Below are positions 11,444 through 20,862 of a DNA stretch of 30,194 nucleotides, piece after piece. This DNA is from Symbiodinium natans. Lineage: Eukaryota; Sar; Dinophyceae; Suessiales; Symbiodiniaceae. Both the position numbers and the translations under genes were made by a program. The stretch is taken from the NCBI GenBank assembly GCA_905221605.1, contig CAJNDS010001176.1:1-30194 (forward strand), given 5' to 3'. Every line of letters starts with the position of its first letter. The first letter of the stretch is position 1. The notes under the pieces were generated by a model. That model did not search any database. It was given only the letters and a program-made list of their open reading frames with translations, and was not told where the DNA came from.

Positions 11444-12699
11444 ATGGCAGTAGAGAGAGCCCAGAAGCACCTACAATACTTGGATGCTTTCCTGGCCAGG
11501 GGGTTCAAGACTCTACACTACCTGGATCAACTAAGAGCTCAGCTATCTGAAAGTGAGACCACCGGATTGTTTGGTCTCGGGCCGGAGAAGTCCGGCAAGC
11601 TTCTGGCAGCCTGTGTGGCTGAAACTTCTTTGCTCAGTGCCCTCTACTGGGTCATCTGTGCAGGAGCCCTGCTTGGCCGAAATCTGAGCTCAGAAGATTC
11701 TGAATCTCTGTCGCAAGTCCTTCACTTGGTCCGCTCCTGTCGCAAGGGTGCCGGCTTCGCCCCCCATCCGAGCCACGAGCCCGACTTGCTGTCCACTGTC
11801 AGCGCCGTGCAGCTTTCGGTGATCTTGAAGCGGCCTGAGATCCTCGAAGATGGCACCGGTGCCACCCGCAAGTACATCCTTTCCCTTCAGTTACCAGATG
11901 GGTCATTTACATCTCGCATAGGGTCTGCAGAAGAAGGTGACTGTCGATTCACTTTCGCGGCACTCTGTGGCCTCTCACTGCTGCGAGAGCCGGGGGCGAA
12001 GGACGGAGGGGAGTTGGAAGAAGTTCGCGACCCGGCGATGGTAGCTGAGTGGCTCTTGAACTGCCAAAACTTGGATGGAGGATTTGGCTGCCGGCCCAAA
12101 GGCGAGTGCGAATCCCACGCAGGCCACACCTTCTGCTGCCTTGCCGGACTAAGCTTGCTGCAGATGATACCCCGAATGACACATCGGAGCAGGCAGAGGC
12201 TTATCCGATGGCTGGGAAGTCGGCAATGTGAAGGAGGTGGCATAAACGGAAGGCCTGGCAAGAAGGCAGATGCTTGCTACACGTGGTGGACCCTGGCCAG
12301 CGCGAAACTGATATTGTCCTCGGAGGGAAGCAGTCCTTCCGCAACTCTAGCAGACTTGTTCGACCTTCCCGCCTTGGAGAAGTTCCTTTGTCATAGTTGG
12401 GTACCATTTTAGGTACCATTTTACATGTTTCAGGCGGCTTAAACCCTATAATAAGGAATTACAAATTTAAGTTCGCAATATTATCCCAACCGTGAACTAG
12501 GTTCCTGGAGGAATGCGCAAGTCCTGATGGAGGAGTCGCGCCCCATCCTGGCGACGACCCCGATCCTTTCCACACGTTCTTTGGGCTGTCTGGCTGGTCC
12601 TTAGCAGCCCATGCACAAGCAGACGCTTCAACCAAGGGTTGGCTTCAGGATATGCATGCTTCTCTTGTGCTGCCCGTGGGCTTGACTGGGACAGTTTGA
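11444..12699 (+). CDS. RABGGTB: Rab geranylgeranyltransferase (type II) subunit beta, two exons
   Basis: The beta subunit of Rab GGTase forms the zinc-dependent active site that attaches geranylgeranyl groups to C-terminal cysteines of Rab GTPases for membrane trafficking. Exon 1 is 11444-12381 and exon 2 is 12501-12699, joined in frame into 378 residues (mammalian subunits are about 331). Prenyltransferase alpha-alpha barrel repeats are visible: [11 protein letters not shown] (from about 151), [19 protein letters not shown] (from about 210), [19 protein letters not shown], and in exon 2 [20 protein letters not shown]. Zinc ligands match Asp276, Cys278 (ADACYTWW) and His337 (DPFHTFFG). The start is the ATG in gaggagatggcagtagag; the N-terminus aligns with the family (KHLQYLDAF). 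Read without splicing, the frame stops at 12412 and would lack His337, so the intron is required. The FGCRP...SHAG and NGRP motifs favour the Rab enzyme over farnesyl- or GGTase-I beta. No partner gene is adjacent. Confidence 0.93.
12382..12500 (+). other. RABGGTB intron, introner-like
   Basis: This GT-AG intron of 119 nt (gttcct...gaactag) interrupts codon AA|G between exons. The hexamer GTTCCT occurs at both the start of the intron and the start of exon 2, like a target-site duplication. Just inside are imperfect inverted ends (TCATAGTTGGG near the start, CCCAACCGTGA near the end). It is AT-rich relative to the exons and holds a direct repeat of ggtaccatttta. Removing it restores conserved protein sequence exactly ([15 protein letters not shown]). 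Confidence 0.85.
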
Positions 12700-14051
12700 T
12701 GAGAACCTGTGCTTAAGGCGGAAGAAAGAGGTTGCGTACTGTGTGCAGAGCAAAGGTTGAGCATGGTAAATTAGGGTGGAGGGTTTAGGGTTGAGGGTGT
12801 GGGGTTTAGAGTCTAGAGTTTAGGATTCATGTCGCTCCATTGCAGATTAGATTCGCTGATGAGCTTTTCTTATACAGCGATGTCACGAAATTTGGTCGCA
12901 ATGTTTGCATGCACCCGTTTATTTTGACTAGCCCAAATGTCTCGTAATCTTTGTGGGATATTTCGACAGATGTGGCATAGGTCGCTGCAATTAAAGCTTT
13001 CTTTCGGGAGGTGTTGGCTCAGTTTCGTCAGAATTCGAAGAAGAGAGCTTGTGCTTGATGTTCGGCGTTTTCAGAAATTAGACAACCGGTCTTGGAGTAA
13101 AGCAACAATCGTCACGACCCTGTTTCAATTCGATTCGTCACCTGCGCAAGAATGAGGACCCCTGTCTAACTAGGGCTTTGAGAAAAACTCGCGCTCTATA
13201 CTCTGGCACATTTGGGCATATCTTCAGACAGGGAACTGGCTTGGTATTTAAAGTCTCACACGTAGTTGCAGATACATATACAAAAATGGATGTGGTATGA
13301 ACTTCGTTCTTCCCTCCAACTGCTCAGTTGACGAGTTGTGGGAACTAGGTGCCTGTTGCGCACGGTGCGTTGAGCAAGATGTAGTGTGAGGCCCACGTGC
13401 TGTTTAGTTTTGATGCTGCAGATTCCAGTTAGCATGCGGTTTGCGTTGCTCAGCAGATCTCTGCAACAATTCTGCTTCTAGGGGCCTCCAGTCGGCTTAG
13501 TCATGAAGGTTGGTGGACACGCACAAGTTGCCTTCCCAAAAGACTTTACAATGCCAAGCAAAGATGGTAGAAATGGTACCTGTGGTCAGAGCCGTCCCAC
13601 GAAACATCATCCAAGCATGGACTTCTTCCAATTGTCCACGACGTCTTTGTGCTTCCCGAACCTCTGAATAAGAGAAGCAGCTGCGCATGGACGGGTGGCC
13701 CGGGCAGTGAGATATGCAGTAGCCCCAGAGGACCCGTAGACTGGACTGCACACAGATTCTGTGACGGTGCGGCTGGAGAGAAGTGAGGGAGGAGGTTTTA
13801 AGAGGCAGGATGAACCTAAAGTGATCTAGGCCAATTCCAGCCGCAACACCGACCCTGGGTCGCACATCCTATACTATATCCCCCTTTGGAATTATTCATG
13901 AAACCCAAGAGGCCCCACTTCTCAGTCAGTCTGGCAAAGCAACCGTTCCAGAATGTCCAAATCCAAGGCACCCTCCCCAAGAACAATCTTCAGCAAGCCC
14001 ATGACCGCCAGCGGTCAGCAGCCATATCTTGCAAAATAGTCCAGAAACCTG
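12700..14051. other. Intergenic DNA, no gene recognised
   Basis: This holds one telomere-like patch at about 12775-12830 (gggtttagggttgagggtg and relatives). Open frames of 72 codons (12937-13155, plus) and 122 codons (13497-13865, minus) resemble nothing I know, and neither shows clear coding bias by eye. Confidence 0.5.
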
Positions 14052-14177
14052 AAACCCTAAACCCTAAACCCTAAACCCTAAACCCTAAACCCTAAACCCT
14101 AAACCCTAAACCCTAAACCCTAAACCCTAAACCCTAAACCCTAAACCCTAAACCCTAAACCCTAAACCCTAAACCCT
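14052..14177 (+). repeat. Interstitial telomere array, 18 perfect AAACCCT heptamers
   Basis: Eighteen uninterrupted copies of AAACCCT (126 bp) start after 'ccagaaacctg' and end in 'tcctaccatccc'. Non-telomeric sequence continues on both sides, so this is interstitial. The heptamer is the plant-type telomere repeat, also used by dinoflagellates and several other algae. Confidence 0.97.
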
Positions 14178-14261
14178 TCCTACCATCCCTCTAAATGCAG
14201 ACCTGGGCCTTGATCAGTAACCCAGCTCGTTGGAATGCTGTCAGGCCGGGCACGTAACAAG

Positions 14262-14407
14262 GCTTACGGCTTTAGGGTTGTAGAGTTTAGAGTTTTAGGG
14301 TCTATTTAGGGCCAAAACCCTAGACCTAAACCCTAAACCCTAAGTTGTAGAGTTTAGGGATCTATATAGGGCCTAGGCCTTAACCCTACACCTAGACCCT
14401 AAACCCA
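14262..14407. repeat. Degenerate telomere-like block, both orientations
   Basis: G-rich variants (ggctttagggttgtagag, tttagggatctatataggg) are followed by C-rich ones (cctagacctaaaccctaaac, accctacacctagaccct). A local unit 'gttgtagagttta-ggg-tctat-tagggcc' occurs twice (about 14277 and 14344), so the block itself is partly duplicated. Confidence 0.75.
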
Positions 14408-14604
14408 CAACGTCTGGAGTTCAAGGCCCAAGCCCTCGCCACTCGGTTCGACCCCGGCGTCGTCCGGAGCCTACAAAATCACGAAAGCTAGCTCTGTGGA
14501 GCTGGCGGGAGTTGTCGTTTACCCATGCACTGGTATTCACCTTGTTAAGAAGCTTCCAGGGAAAAAAAGGGTTCCACACCTTAACAGGTCCGAAACCCAA
14601 GACT

Positions 14605-14815
14605 TAAGGTGGGGGTTGGGGGGGGGGCCCCCCCCCCTCACCATGAAGCATGTTCGAAGGATAAGGTGCCGGCGCCCCCCCCCCCCCCCCCTCCTTTAAG
14701 GTGGTTGCGTGTGGGACAAGGTAGGGGGGGGCCCCCCCCCCCTACCACCTTCAGCCCCCCCCCCCCCCCCCACAAGGTCCCCCCCCACCCCACCCCAAGG
14801 TCCTCCCCCGTTCCC
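14605..14815. repeat. G/C homopolymer hairpins and C-runs
   Basis: Ten G followed directly by ten C lie at 14618-14637. Eight G followed by eleven C, flanked by aggta and tacc, lie at about 14721-14746. Long C-runs lie near 14676-14690, 14755-14771 and 14778-14786. The word aaggt recurs beside each run. Predicted open frames here are proline/glycine homopolymers and are not genes. The tracts are prone to slippage and assembly error. Confidence 0.85.
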
Positions 14816-16486
14816 CACAGTCATGAAGGTCTGTGGTACTTTGCAGAGATCGTACTGAACAGAGCGTCCCTGTACCTAAACTTCGTTTGCGACACGGGGT
14901 TCCAGCGGGGGAAGCAAGAAGGAGTTTAGGGCTTCAGACTACGCCGGCGGCTCCAAGTCCTGCCGACTCGCTGCATGCCACCCCCCTGCGGTGACTAGCT
15001 TTCGTAGCCCCTTCTCAAGTGTTTCCGGGGCATGGGTTTAGGGTTGAGGGTTTAGGGTTTAGGGTTAGGGCTTAGGGCTGAGGGCTTAGGGCTTAGGGCT
15101 TAGGACTTAGGGCTCAGGGATGTGGAGTTCGATGTAGCGTGCAGGGCTTAGCCCTGACGCCTTGGCCTGAGCCTCAAGCCACATGCCGGGATCCCTCTCA
15201 AGATGCTGCAGCAAATATCCAGCGCTCTCATCGAGATTCTGGCCGTGCTGGTTTTACTCCAGATCTCTCGCCTGCCACTGTGACTCGCGTTGTTGTCGCG
15301 ATTTTTTTGCTGGGCCTCGATCCTCTCATGTTGAGGCGACTTTACCAACCCAGTATACTTAGCACAAATTGTAATTGGGTCTACTCCTGCAGATGCATTT
15401 AGCTGTCAGACGCATCAGGGTCAAAGTGGCCTGGATGCGAGCTCAGCCTCAGGATGTCATCCTTCAGCATGCAGCTGCTCACACTGAACATCTTAAGAGA
15501 GAGCTCTTCGCCTCATGTTTTCTGCTTGCTGGTCTGGATGGGCCTCTGGTCATTTTTAACCATCGCCACTATGGTGATGTCAGCCAGGAACCTGGTAGAT
15601 TGAATCCTTAGACCCCTTGATGCATCACTGCGCACTTTTCAGCCTCAGCTTGTTGCAACATGTCGTGCCTGGGTATATACTGTTACATGGACGCACTGCC
15701 GCTGTTTTGAACTGTAAGGGCTGCACTTGCCCCAGCCTGTCGTTTCTTATGGAAATTCAGGACGACAGCTACTTGAACATATTGACTGAAGCTGTTTCCT
15801 CTGAACCTTCAGAAGTCGTTGACTGTCCAGTTTCTGGCTCTTTTCGATGTCGGATTGTCATCGATGTTAGTTGTCAGGTCCTCATGGGCCTATCAGCCCT
15901 GAACATCTTGGTGGAGTGCTTTTGCTGGAGGTGGACATCGTGCGAGAGGCGCTGTGCAAGCATCTAGAGATGATACAGGGAGCCCGTCTGGGAGAGCACG
16001 TCTGATGCTTGCATCGTCACGCTGGGTTTGGCGTTTGGGGTTGGGGGGTTCAGAGGTTTCGGGTTAGGCTTATACTTCACTGGGGTAGTAGAATCACGGC
16101 TCAGCATGCTCGCCAACTTTAGTAGTGAGTGGCTTGAGGTGTCACACCTTGAAAGACCAAGGCTTCATCATGCAACCTGCCCTTCCCGAAACATGAAAAG
16201 GCGTCCTTGTGGACGTAGACGCGTCATGATCAAGCCCTGGAAACATCTTTTGCTGTCCAACGTCTGCAGCACTGCTGTGCATCTGCCCTTCCAACGCCCG
16301 AGGCAGAAGACGCAAAGGTTCTCAAAGCTTACAGTTTTCTATCGAGCTCTTGAGTGGTTCCATTTAGCTATACTTGCTTTACATCCCAGTATGTATGTGC
16401 GAAGGAGACATGCCGTCAGAAGAACGAAGCTCGTGGCCGAGGGTGGCTGCGCTGCCGAAAAGCTATGTGCTCGGACGCATAGGGAG
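14816..16486. other. Intergenic DNA with a telomere-like G-strand block, no gene recognised
   Basis: 15031-15120 contains ten or more TTTAGGG-related units drifting to CTTAGGG. The remainder (15139-16486) has open frames of up to 204 codons (16028-16642) and 116 codons (15617-15967) without recognisable motifs. The 3' part of the 204-codon frame overlaps the flank shared with the downstream duplicated genes (from 16487), which argues that it is fortuitous. A decayed retroelement is possible, but I see no diagnostic motif. Confidence 0.45.
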
Positions 16487-16718
16487 CGCATGCCAGCAGA
16501 TGCGGGGAAGTGCGTCCAGAGTGCACAACCCATCTTCCTTCTGTCCGGCTCATGTCAGTGCCAGTCGCCAGACTGCTTAGTAGAGCGCTTCTGCTACGCC
16601 AGGTCTGGTCACATGCTCGGGCAGAAAAAGTGCTTGGAGTAGTTACCTTAAAGGCACCTTTCATGAAGTACCTTGTACCTTCAAGTTAAAGCTTCCCTGC
16701 GGGTCCAACGTGCCCATC
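16487..16718 (+). promoter_or_regulatory. Conserved 5' flank of the repeat-protein gene (copy 1)
   Basis: The segment around ctcatgtcagtgccagtcgc and cagactgcttagtagagcgc recurs upstream of every member of the cluster: here, near 20338 (diverged), 23689 and 27527 (diverged). It lies 50-180 bp before exon 1. It may hold promoter, 5' UTR or trans-splice acceptor sequence. No TATA-type or other defined element is identified, so the role is inferred from position and conservation only. Confidence 0.35.
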
Positions 16719-19700
16719 ATGGCCATGGAGGGCAACGCGCCTTGCGCATCTGTTCAACGCCGCACAGATGGGGCGGACCCGCGGCTGCTGGGCCGCTGCA
16801 TGGATGGCCGGCAGTCGTTGCAGAAGGTCCGTTTGGGGCGGGCATGTTGTTTGACGTTGATTCACGTTGTGGCATGTCCGCGCTTCTGGGATGTCTGCGT
16901 GCGCGCAGTGCAAGTCATCATGCCCGACCCGGCCCCTTTATTGTCATCTGTAGGAGGAACAAGCTGATGGGCGCCAGGCGAAGCGATTCGAGGCCATGGC
17001 CTGTTTGGGAGCTTCAGTTAGTGAGGTTGTGGGCTTGATATAGGTACATGTGGTTCTGCTTCGTGCCTTCTGCAATAGGTTGAGACGTTGTGCTGTTTTT
17101 CCTTCTTCGTTCTGACCATGACGAGGTCTGAACATACATGCGTCGTCTTGTTTGGACCATTTGAAATGCCCTTTGTTGAGATTGATTTCCCCTCTTCTTT
17201 TTCTTGCCACGGCAGGTCCCGCAAGCGTCAGTAGGAGCCGGCTGGGCCCTGCTCCTTCGGGAGGCCCGTGTGCGCTCCACAAAGCACAAGAGCAGCGAGC
17301 TTGTCGGCGTCTTGGAAGAGGGTGGCTGGGTTCTGGTGGAGGAGGTTTCCTCCAAATCCGCTCGCATCCAAGACCCTCTTGCTGGGTGGATTGCCTTGGA
17401 AAGAGCTTCGGGGCCCATCCTCCAACAGGATCCCTGGCAGCGGGTCGTCCACTCTTTGGGCGGCCGGAAAGCTGGGACGATGGCTACAGCTACTGTCAAG
17501 AGCACTTTAGAAGACGCCACACTTGGTCAGCTACAGGCTTGCAGCGAGCTTCTTCCAGCAGTGTGTACCTCCACAGCACCTTCCTCACAAGCGTCTCCGG
17601 CGTCCCCCACGCAGAGCCTGCAGCTACTGGTGCTGCCCCAGACGGGTTGGGAGATGATCTACTCTCTTTTCGAGCCGCCGGTAGAGAGGACCTCACCTTC
17701 CTGGCATCCATCTTCGGCGCTGCAGGTTCTGCCAAAGCCGGCTTGGGACCTGATCTACCGCCGCTTCTCGATGCCAGCAGAGAAGACCTCCGAGACACCT
17801 TGCTGGCAAACAACTTGGCCGCGCACCCTGCAGGTGTTGCCCCAACCAGCATGGCAGGTCATCCACGCGCACTTCTCGATGGCAGCGGAGATGCCAGCAG
17901 ACGGGAGCTCCAGAGCACCATGCTGGCAACCGTCTTGGGCGGACACCCTGCAGGTCTTGCCGCAACCGGCTTGGGAGGTGATCCATGCCCGCTTCCCCGC
18001 GCCAGCGAAGAGGACCTCAACAACACCACCTTCACCAAGCTCCTGGGCGCGCGCCCTGCATGTCCTTCCCAGGACCACGTTGCAGAGGACCAGATCAGCT
18101 TGGGAGGCAATCTACACTCGTTTCCGGCCAGCAGCGCCCGCAGAGAAAACCTCTCCGACACCTTCCTCCCAGGCATCTGCATCGCCGGCGGGGGGGGCTT
18201 CCACAGCGCTTGTCTCGCGAGCATCTTGGGGGTGTGCTTTGCAGGTGATGCCGAAGCCGGCTTGGGACAGTATCTATGCACGCTTCCCGACAACGCGGTC
18301 CTCGCCAACATCTACGCTGAAGGTTCTGCCAAAGCCGGGTTGGGACCTGATCTACGCAGGGTTCGCGATGCCAGCAGAAAACACATCCACGACACCTTGC
18401 TGGGAGACCTGTTGGGCGCTGCAGGTGTTGCCGCAACCGGCGTGGGAGGAGATCTATGCTCACTTCCCAATGTCAGCATGGAGGACTCGGACATCACCAT
18501 CGTTTCAAACATCTTGGCCGCGAACATCTTCCCATGCAGCTTGGATGCTGCGGGTGTTGCCCCAGCCGGCGTGGGAGGAGATCTACGCCCGCTTCCCAAT
18601 GCCAGCGGAGAGAAGCTCCCCAACATCTTCCCAAGCATCTTGGGCGCTGCAGGTTCTGCCAAAGCCGGCTTGGGACCTGATCTACCGCCGCTTCTCGATG
18701 CCAGCAGAGAAGACCTCCGAGACACCTTGCTGGCAAACAACTTGGCCGCGCACCCTGCAGGTGTTGCCCCAACCAGCATGGCAGGTCATCCACGCGCACT
18801 TCTCGATGGCAGCGGAGATGCCAGCAGACGGGAGCTCCAGAGCACCATGCTGGCAACCGTCTTGGGCGGACACCCTGCAGGTCTTGCCGCAACCGGCTTG
18901 GGAGGTGATCCATGCCCGCTTCCCCGCGCCAGCGAAGAGGACCTCAACAACACCACCTTCACCAAGCTCCTGGGCGCGCGCCCTGCATGTCCTTCCCAGG
19001 ACCACGTTGCAGAGGACCAGATCAGCTTGGGAGGCAATCTACACTCGTTTCCGGCCAGCAGCGCCCGCAGAGAAAACCTCTCCGACACCTTCCTCCCAGG
19101 CATCTGCGTCGCCGGCGGGGGGGGCTTCCACAGCGCTTGTCTCGCGAGCATCTTGGGGGTGTGCTTTGCAGGTGATGCCGAAGCCGGCTTGGGACAGTAT
19201 CTATGCACGCTTCCCGACAACGCGGTCCTCGCCAACATCTACGCTGAAGGTTCTGCCAAAGCCGGGTTGGGACCTGATCTACGCAAGGTTCGCGATGCCA
19301 GCAGAAAGCACATCCACGACACCTTGCTGGGAGACCTGTTGGGCGCTGCAGGTGTTGCCGCAACCGGCATGGGAGGAGATCTACGCTCACTTCCCAATGT
19401 CAGCAGAGAGGACTCGGACATCACCATCGTTTCAAACATCTTGGCCGCGAACATCTTCCCATGCAGCTTGGATGCTGCAGGTGTTGCCCCAGCCGGCGTG
19501 GGAGGAGATCTACGCCCGCTTCCCAATGCCAGTGGAGAGAAGCTCCCCAACATCTGCCCAAGCATCTTGGGCGCTGCAGCTTCTGCCAAAGCCGGCTTGG
19601 GACCTGATCTACCGCCGCTTCTCGATGCCAGCAGAGAAGACCTCCGGGACACCTTGCTGGCAGACATCTTGTGCGCTGCAGGTGTTGCCCCAACCGGCGT

Positions 19701-19957
19701 GGGAGGTGATATACACCCGTTTCCTGATGCCAGCAGAGAGGACTCGGACGGTTACATCACCTTTGTTTGAATCATCCTGGCCGCGCACCTTGCAGCTGCT
19801 TCCTCCGACTGCGTGGCAGGCGATCTACGCCAGGTTCGCCCCCACCAGGAGCACGGGAACTTGCCAAACATCCCGCCCACCCTCGCAGCCAACCAGCTGG
19901 TGGGCCGCGCTGCACGCAACTTCGCAGCAGATGCTGTGCTGTGCGCGCATGAAGTAG
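16719..19957 (+). CDS. SH3-like / LPxPAWExIYARF-repeat protein, copy 1 (three exons)
   Basis: Proposed exons are 16719-16826, 16954-17025 and 17216-19957, all joined in phase 0, giving about 973 residues. Exons 1-2 encode a charged, unrecognised leader (MAMEGN..., EEQADGRQAKRFEAMA). Residues about 75-123 resemble an SH3-like fold (RVRSTKHKSSELVGVLEEGG, then GWIALER). From about residue 195 onward come some 20 repeats with consensus LQVLPQPAWEEIYARFPMPA plus a variable Ser/Thr/Pro/Trp linker; unit length is 26-61 residues. Residues 229-537 and 538-846 (17720-18646, 18647-19573) are two 309-residue super-repeats of eight units each. The protein ends with HATSQQMLCCARMK. No signal peptide or membrane span is evident. 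Repeat units differ mostly at third codon positions of this frame (V, L, P and A codons vary; W, I and F stay), which supports it as coding. Function unknown; the start codon and exon 2 donor (gag|gttgtg) are the least certain parts. Confidence 0.7.
17720..19573 (+). repeat. Two 927-bp super-repeats in exon 3, copy 1
   Basis: 17720-18646 and 18647-19573 are near-identical in-frame tandem copies. Unit lengths inside each are 36, 40, 36, 61, 26, 34, 43 and 33 codons (sum 309). The fourth unit is stretched by extra Ala/Ser/Pro-rich sequence and the fifth is shortened. Confidence 0.92.
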
Positions 19958-20400
19958 TGTACACATCTCTGCTTCGTGCGCAATGTTCTGAAAGACTTGC
20001 GATTGCATAATTGTGCAATCTGCTCCCTCATGCTTCAAAACGCTCACTGTTTGAACGCCTGCGACTGCATCAGCGATGCAACTTCGTGAACAACTCTACC
20101 TGCGGACACGCAAAAAGGATCGGAATTCCACAGTGGCTTGCTTTGAAGGGTGTGCGCCTAAGCTGTGCTATCCGGCGCAAAGCGACGATACATGCAATAA
20201 TCCGGTATCGGAAGTTTGGAGCGGTTCTGTTTTGCTATACTCGCGTAACATACATGGATAAAGGAGAGATGCCGCCCGAAGAATGAATGAACAGTGGCCT
20301 TTCGTAGTGGGGTCATTGAGGTCCACGTTGCTGTCTGCTCATGTCAGTGCCAATCGCCAGACTGCATAGGCAGAGTGTATCTTCTGCTGTGCTATGTCGG
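19958..20400 (+). other. 3' flank of repeat-protein gene, copy 1
   Basis: This segment is conserved after each gene copy (here, 27129-27580, and diverged at 23310-23640 and 29916-30060). Landmarks are gcaatgttctgaaagacttg and ctgcgactgcatcagcgatg. Probably 3' UTR plus a short intergenic spacer. No canonical polyadenylation signal stands out, and none is expected in dinoflagellates. Confidence 0.45.
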
Positions 20401-20504
20401 GTCAGTTGTTTGACACAGGCAAACGCAAGCGCAGCTTTGGAGTTTGTTTCAATTTAAATATAAGTACCTTTGTTCATTATAACTTCAAGCAAGTACAGGC
20501 TCCC

Positions 20505-20862
20505 TTAGGGTCCAAAAATGCGTCTGTCACAGCCATGGGCTGCCAACGCGCCTTGAGCATCTGCCACAGGCGGGGATCCGAGGGCTCCTTGCCCTGGCAG
20601 TCGTTGCAGTATGCATCTGGGTCAGCTCGGTTTTCTGGTGTGTTGGGTTTGGAGGGTTCGTGTTTCAGGGTCCCATTTGAGGTGGCATGTCGCATGTTTT
20701 GCTCAAAGATGTCTCAAATTTGGTCCGTGCAGCGCAGTTTTTTTTTTGAAAGCTGTGGAAGCCCGACGCCGCCCCTTTTGAAAATCTGCAGGAGGCGCCA
20801 GCTGCTGGCCACCAAGGCGAAGCGATTCGAGGCCGTGGCTCGCTTGTGGACTCACGGTTGAG
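20505..20862 (+). pseudogene. Decayed 5' exons of a repeat-protein gene (second gene of copy 1)
   Basis: 20505-20620 aligns with exon 1 and its flank (caacgcgccttgagcatctg, ending cagtcgttgcag) but lacks about 30 nt of the middle. 20792-20861 aligns with exon 2 (gcgaagcgattcgaggccgt) but has one extra base relative to the sister copy at 27968, which breaks the frame. Trace of the exon 3 acceptor may be gcgggcaggtccccgcagc near 21078. The same layout recurs at 27705-28045. Confidence 0.65.

Noticed and set aside
11444-12412. RABGGTB as a truncated retrocopy lacking its C-terminus
   Set aside because: The missing conserved segment is present at 12501-12699 and joins in frame through a GT-AG intron.
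14496-14929. Proline/glycine-rich open frames (67 and 106 codons)
   Set aside because: They are translations of poly-C and poly-G tracts.
16028-16642. 204-codon plus-strand frame as a gene
   Set aside because: Its 3' third is the conserved non-coding flank shared with 23625-23790, where the frame is not maintained. No domain is recognised.
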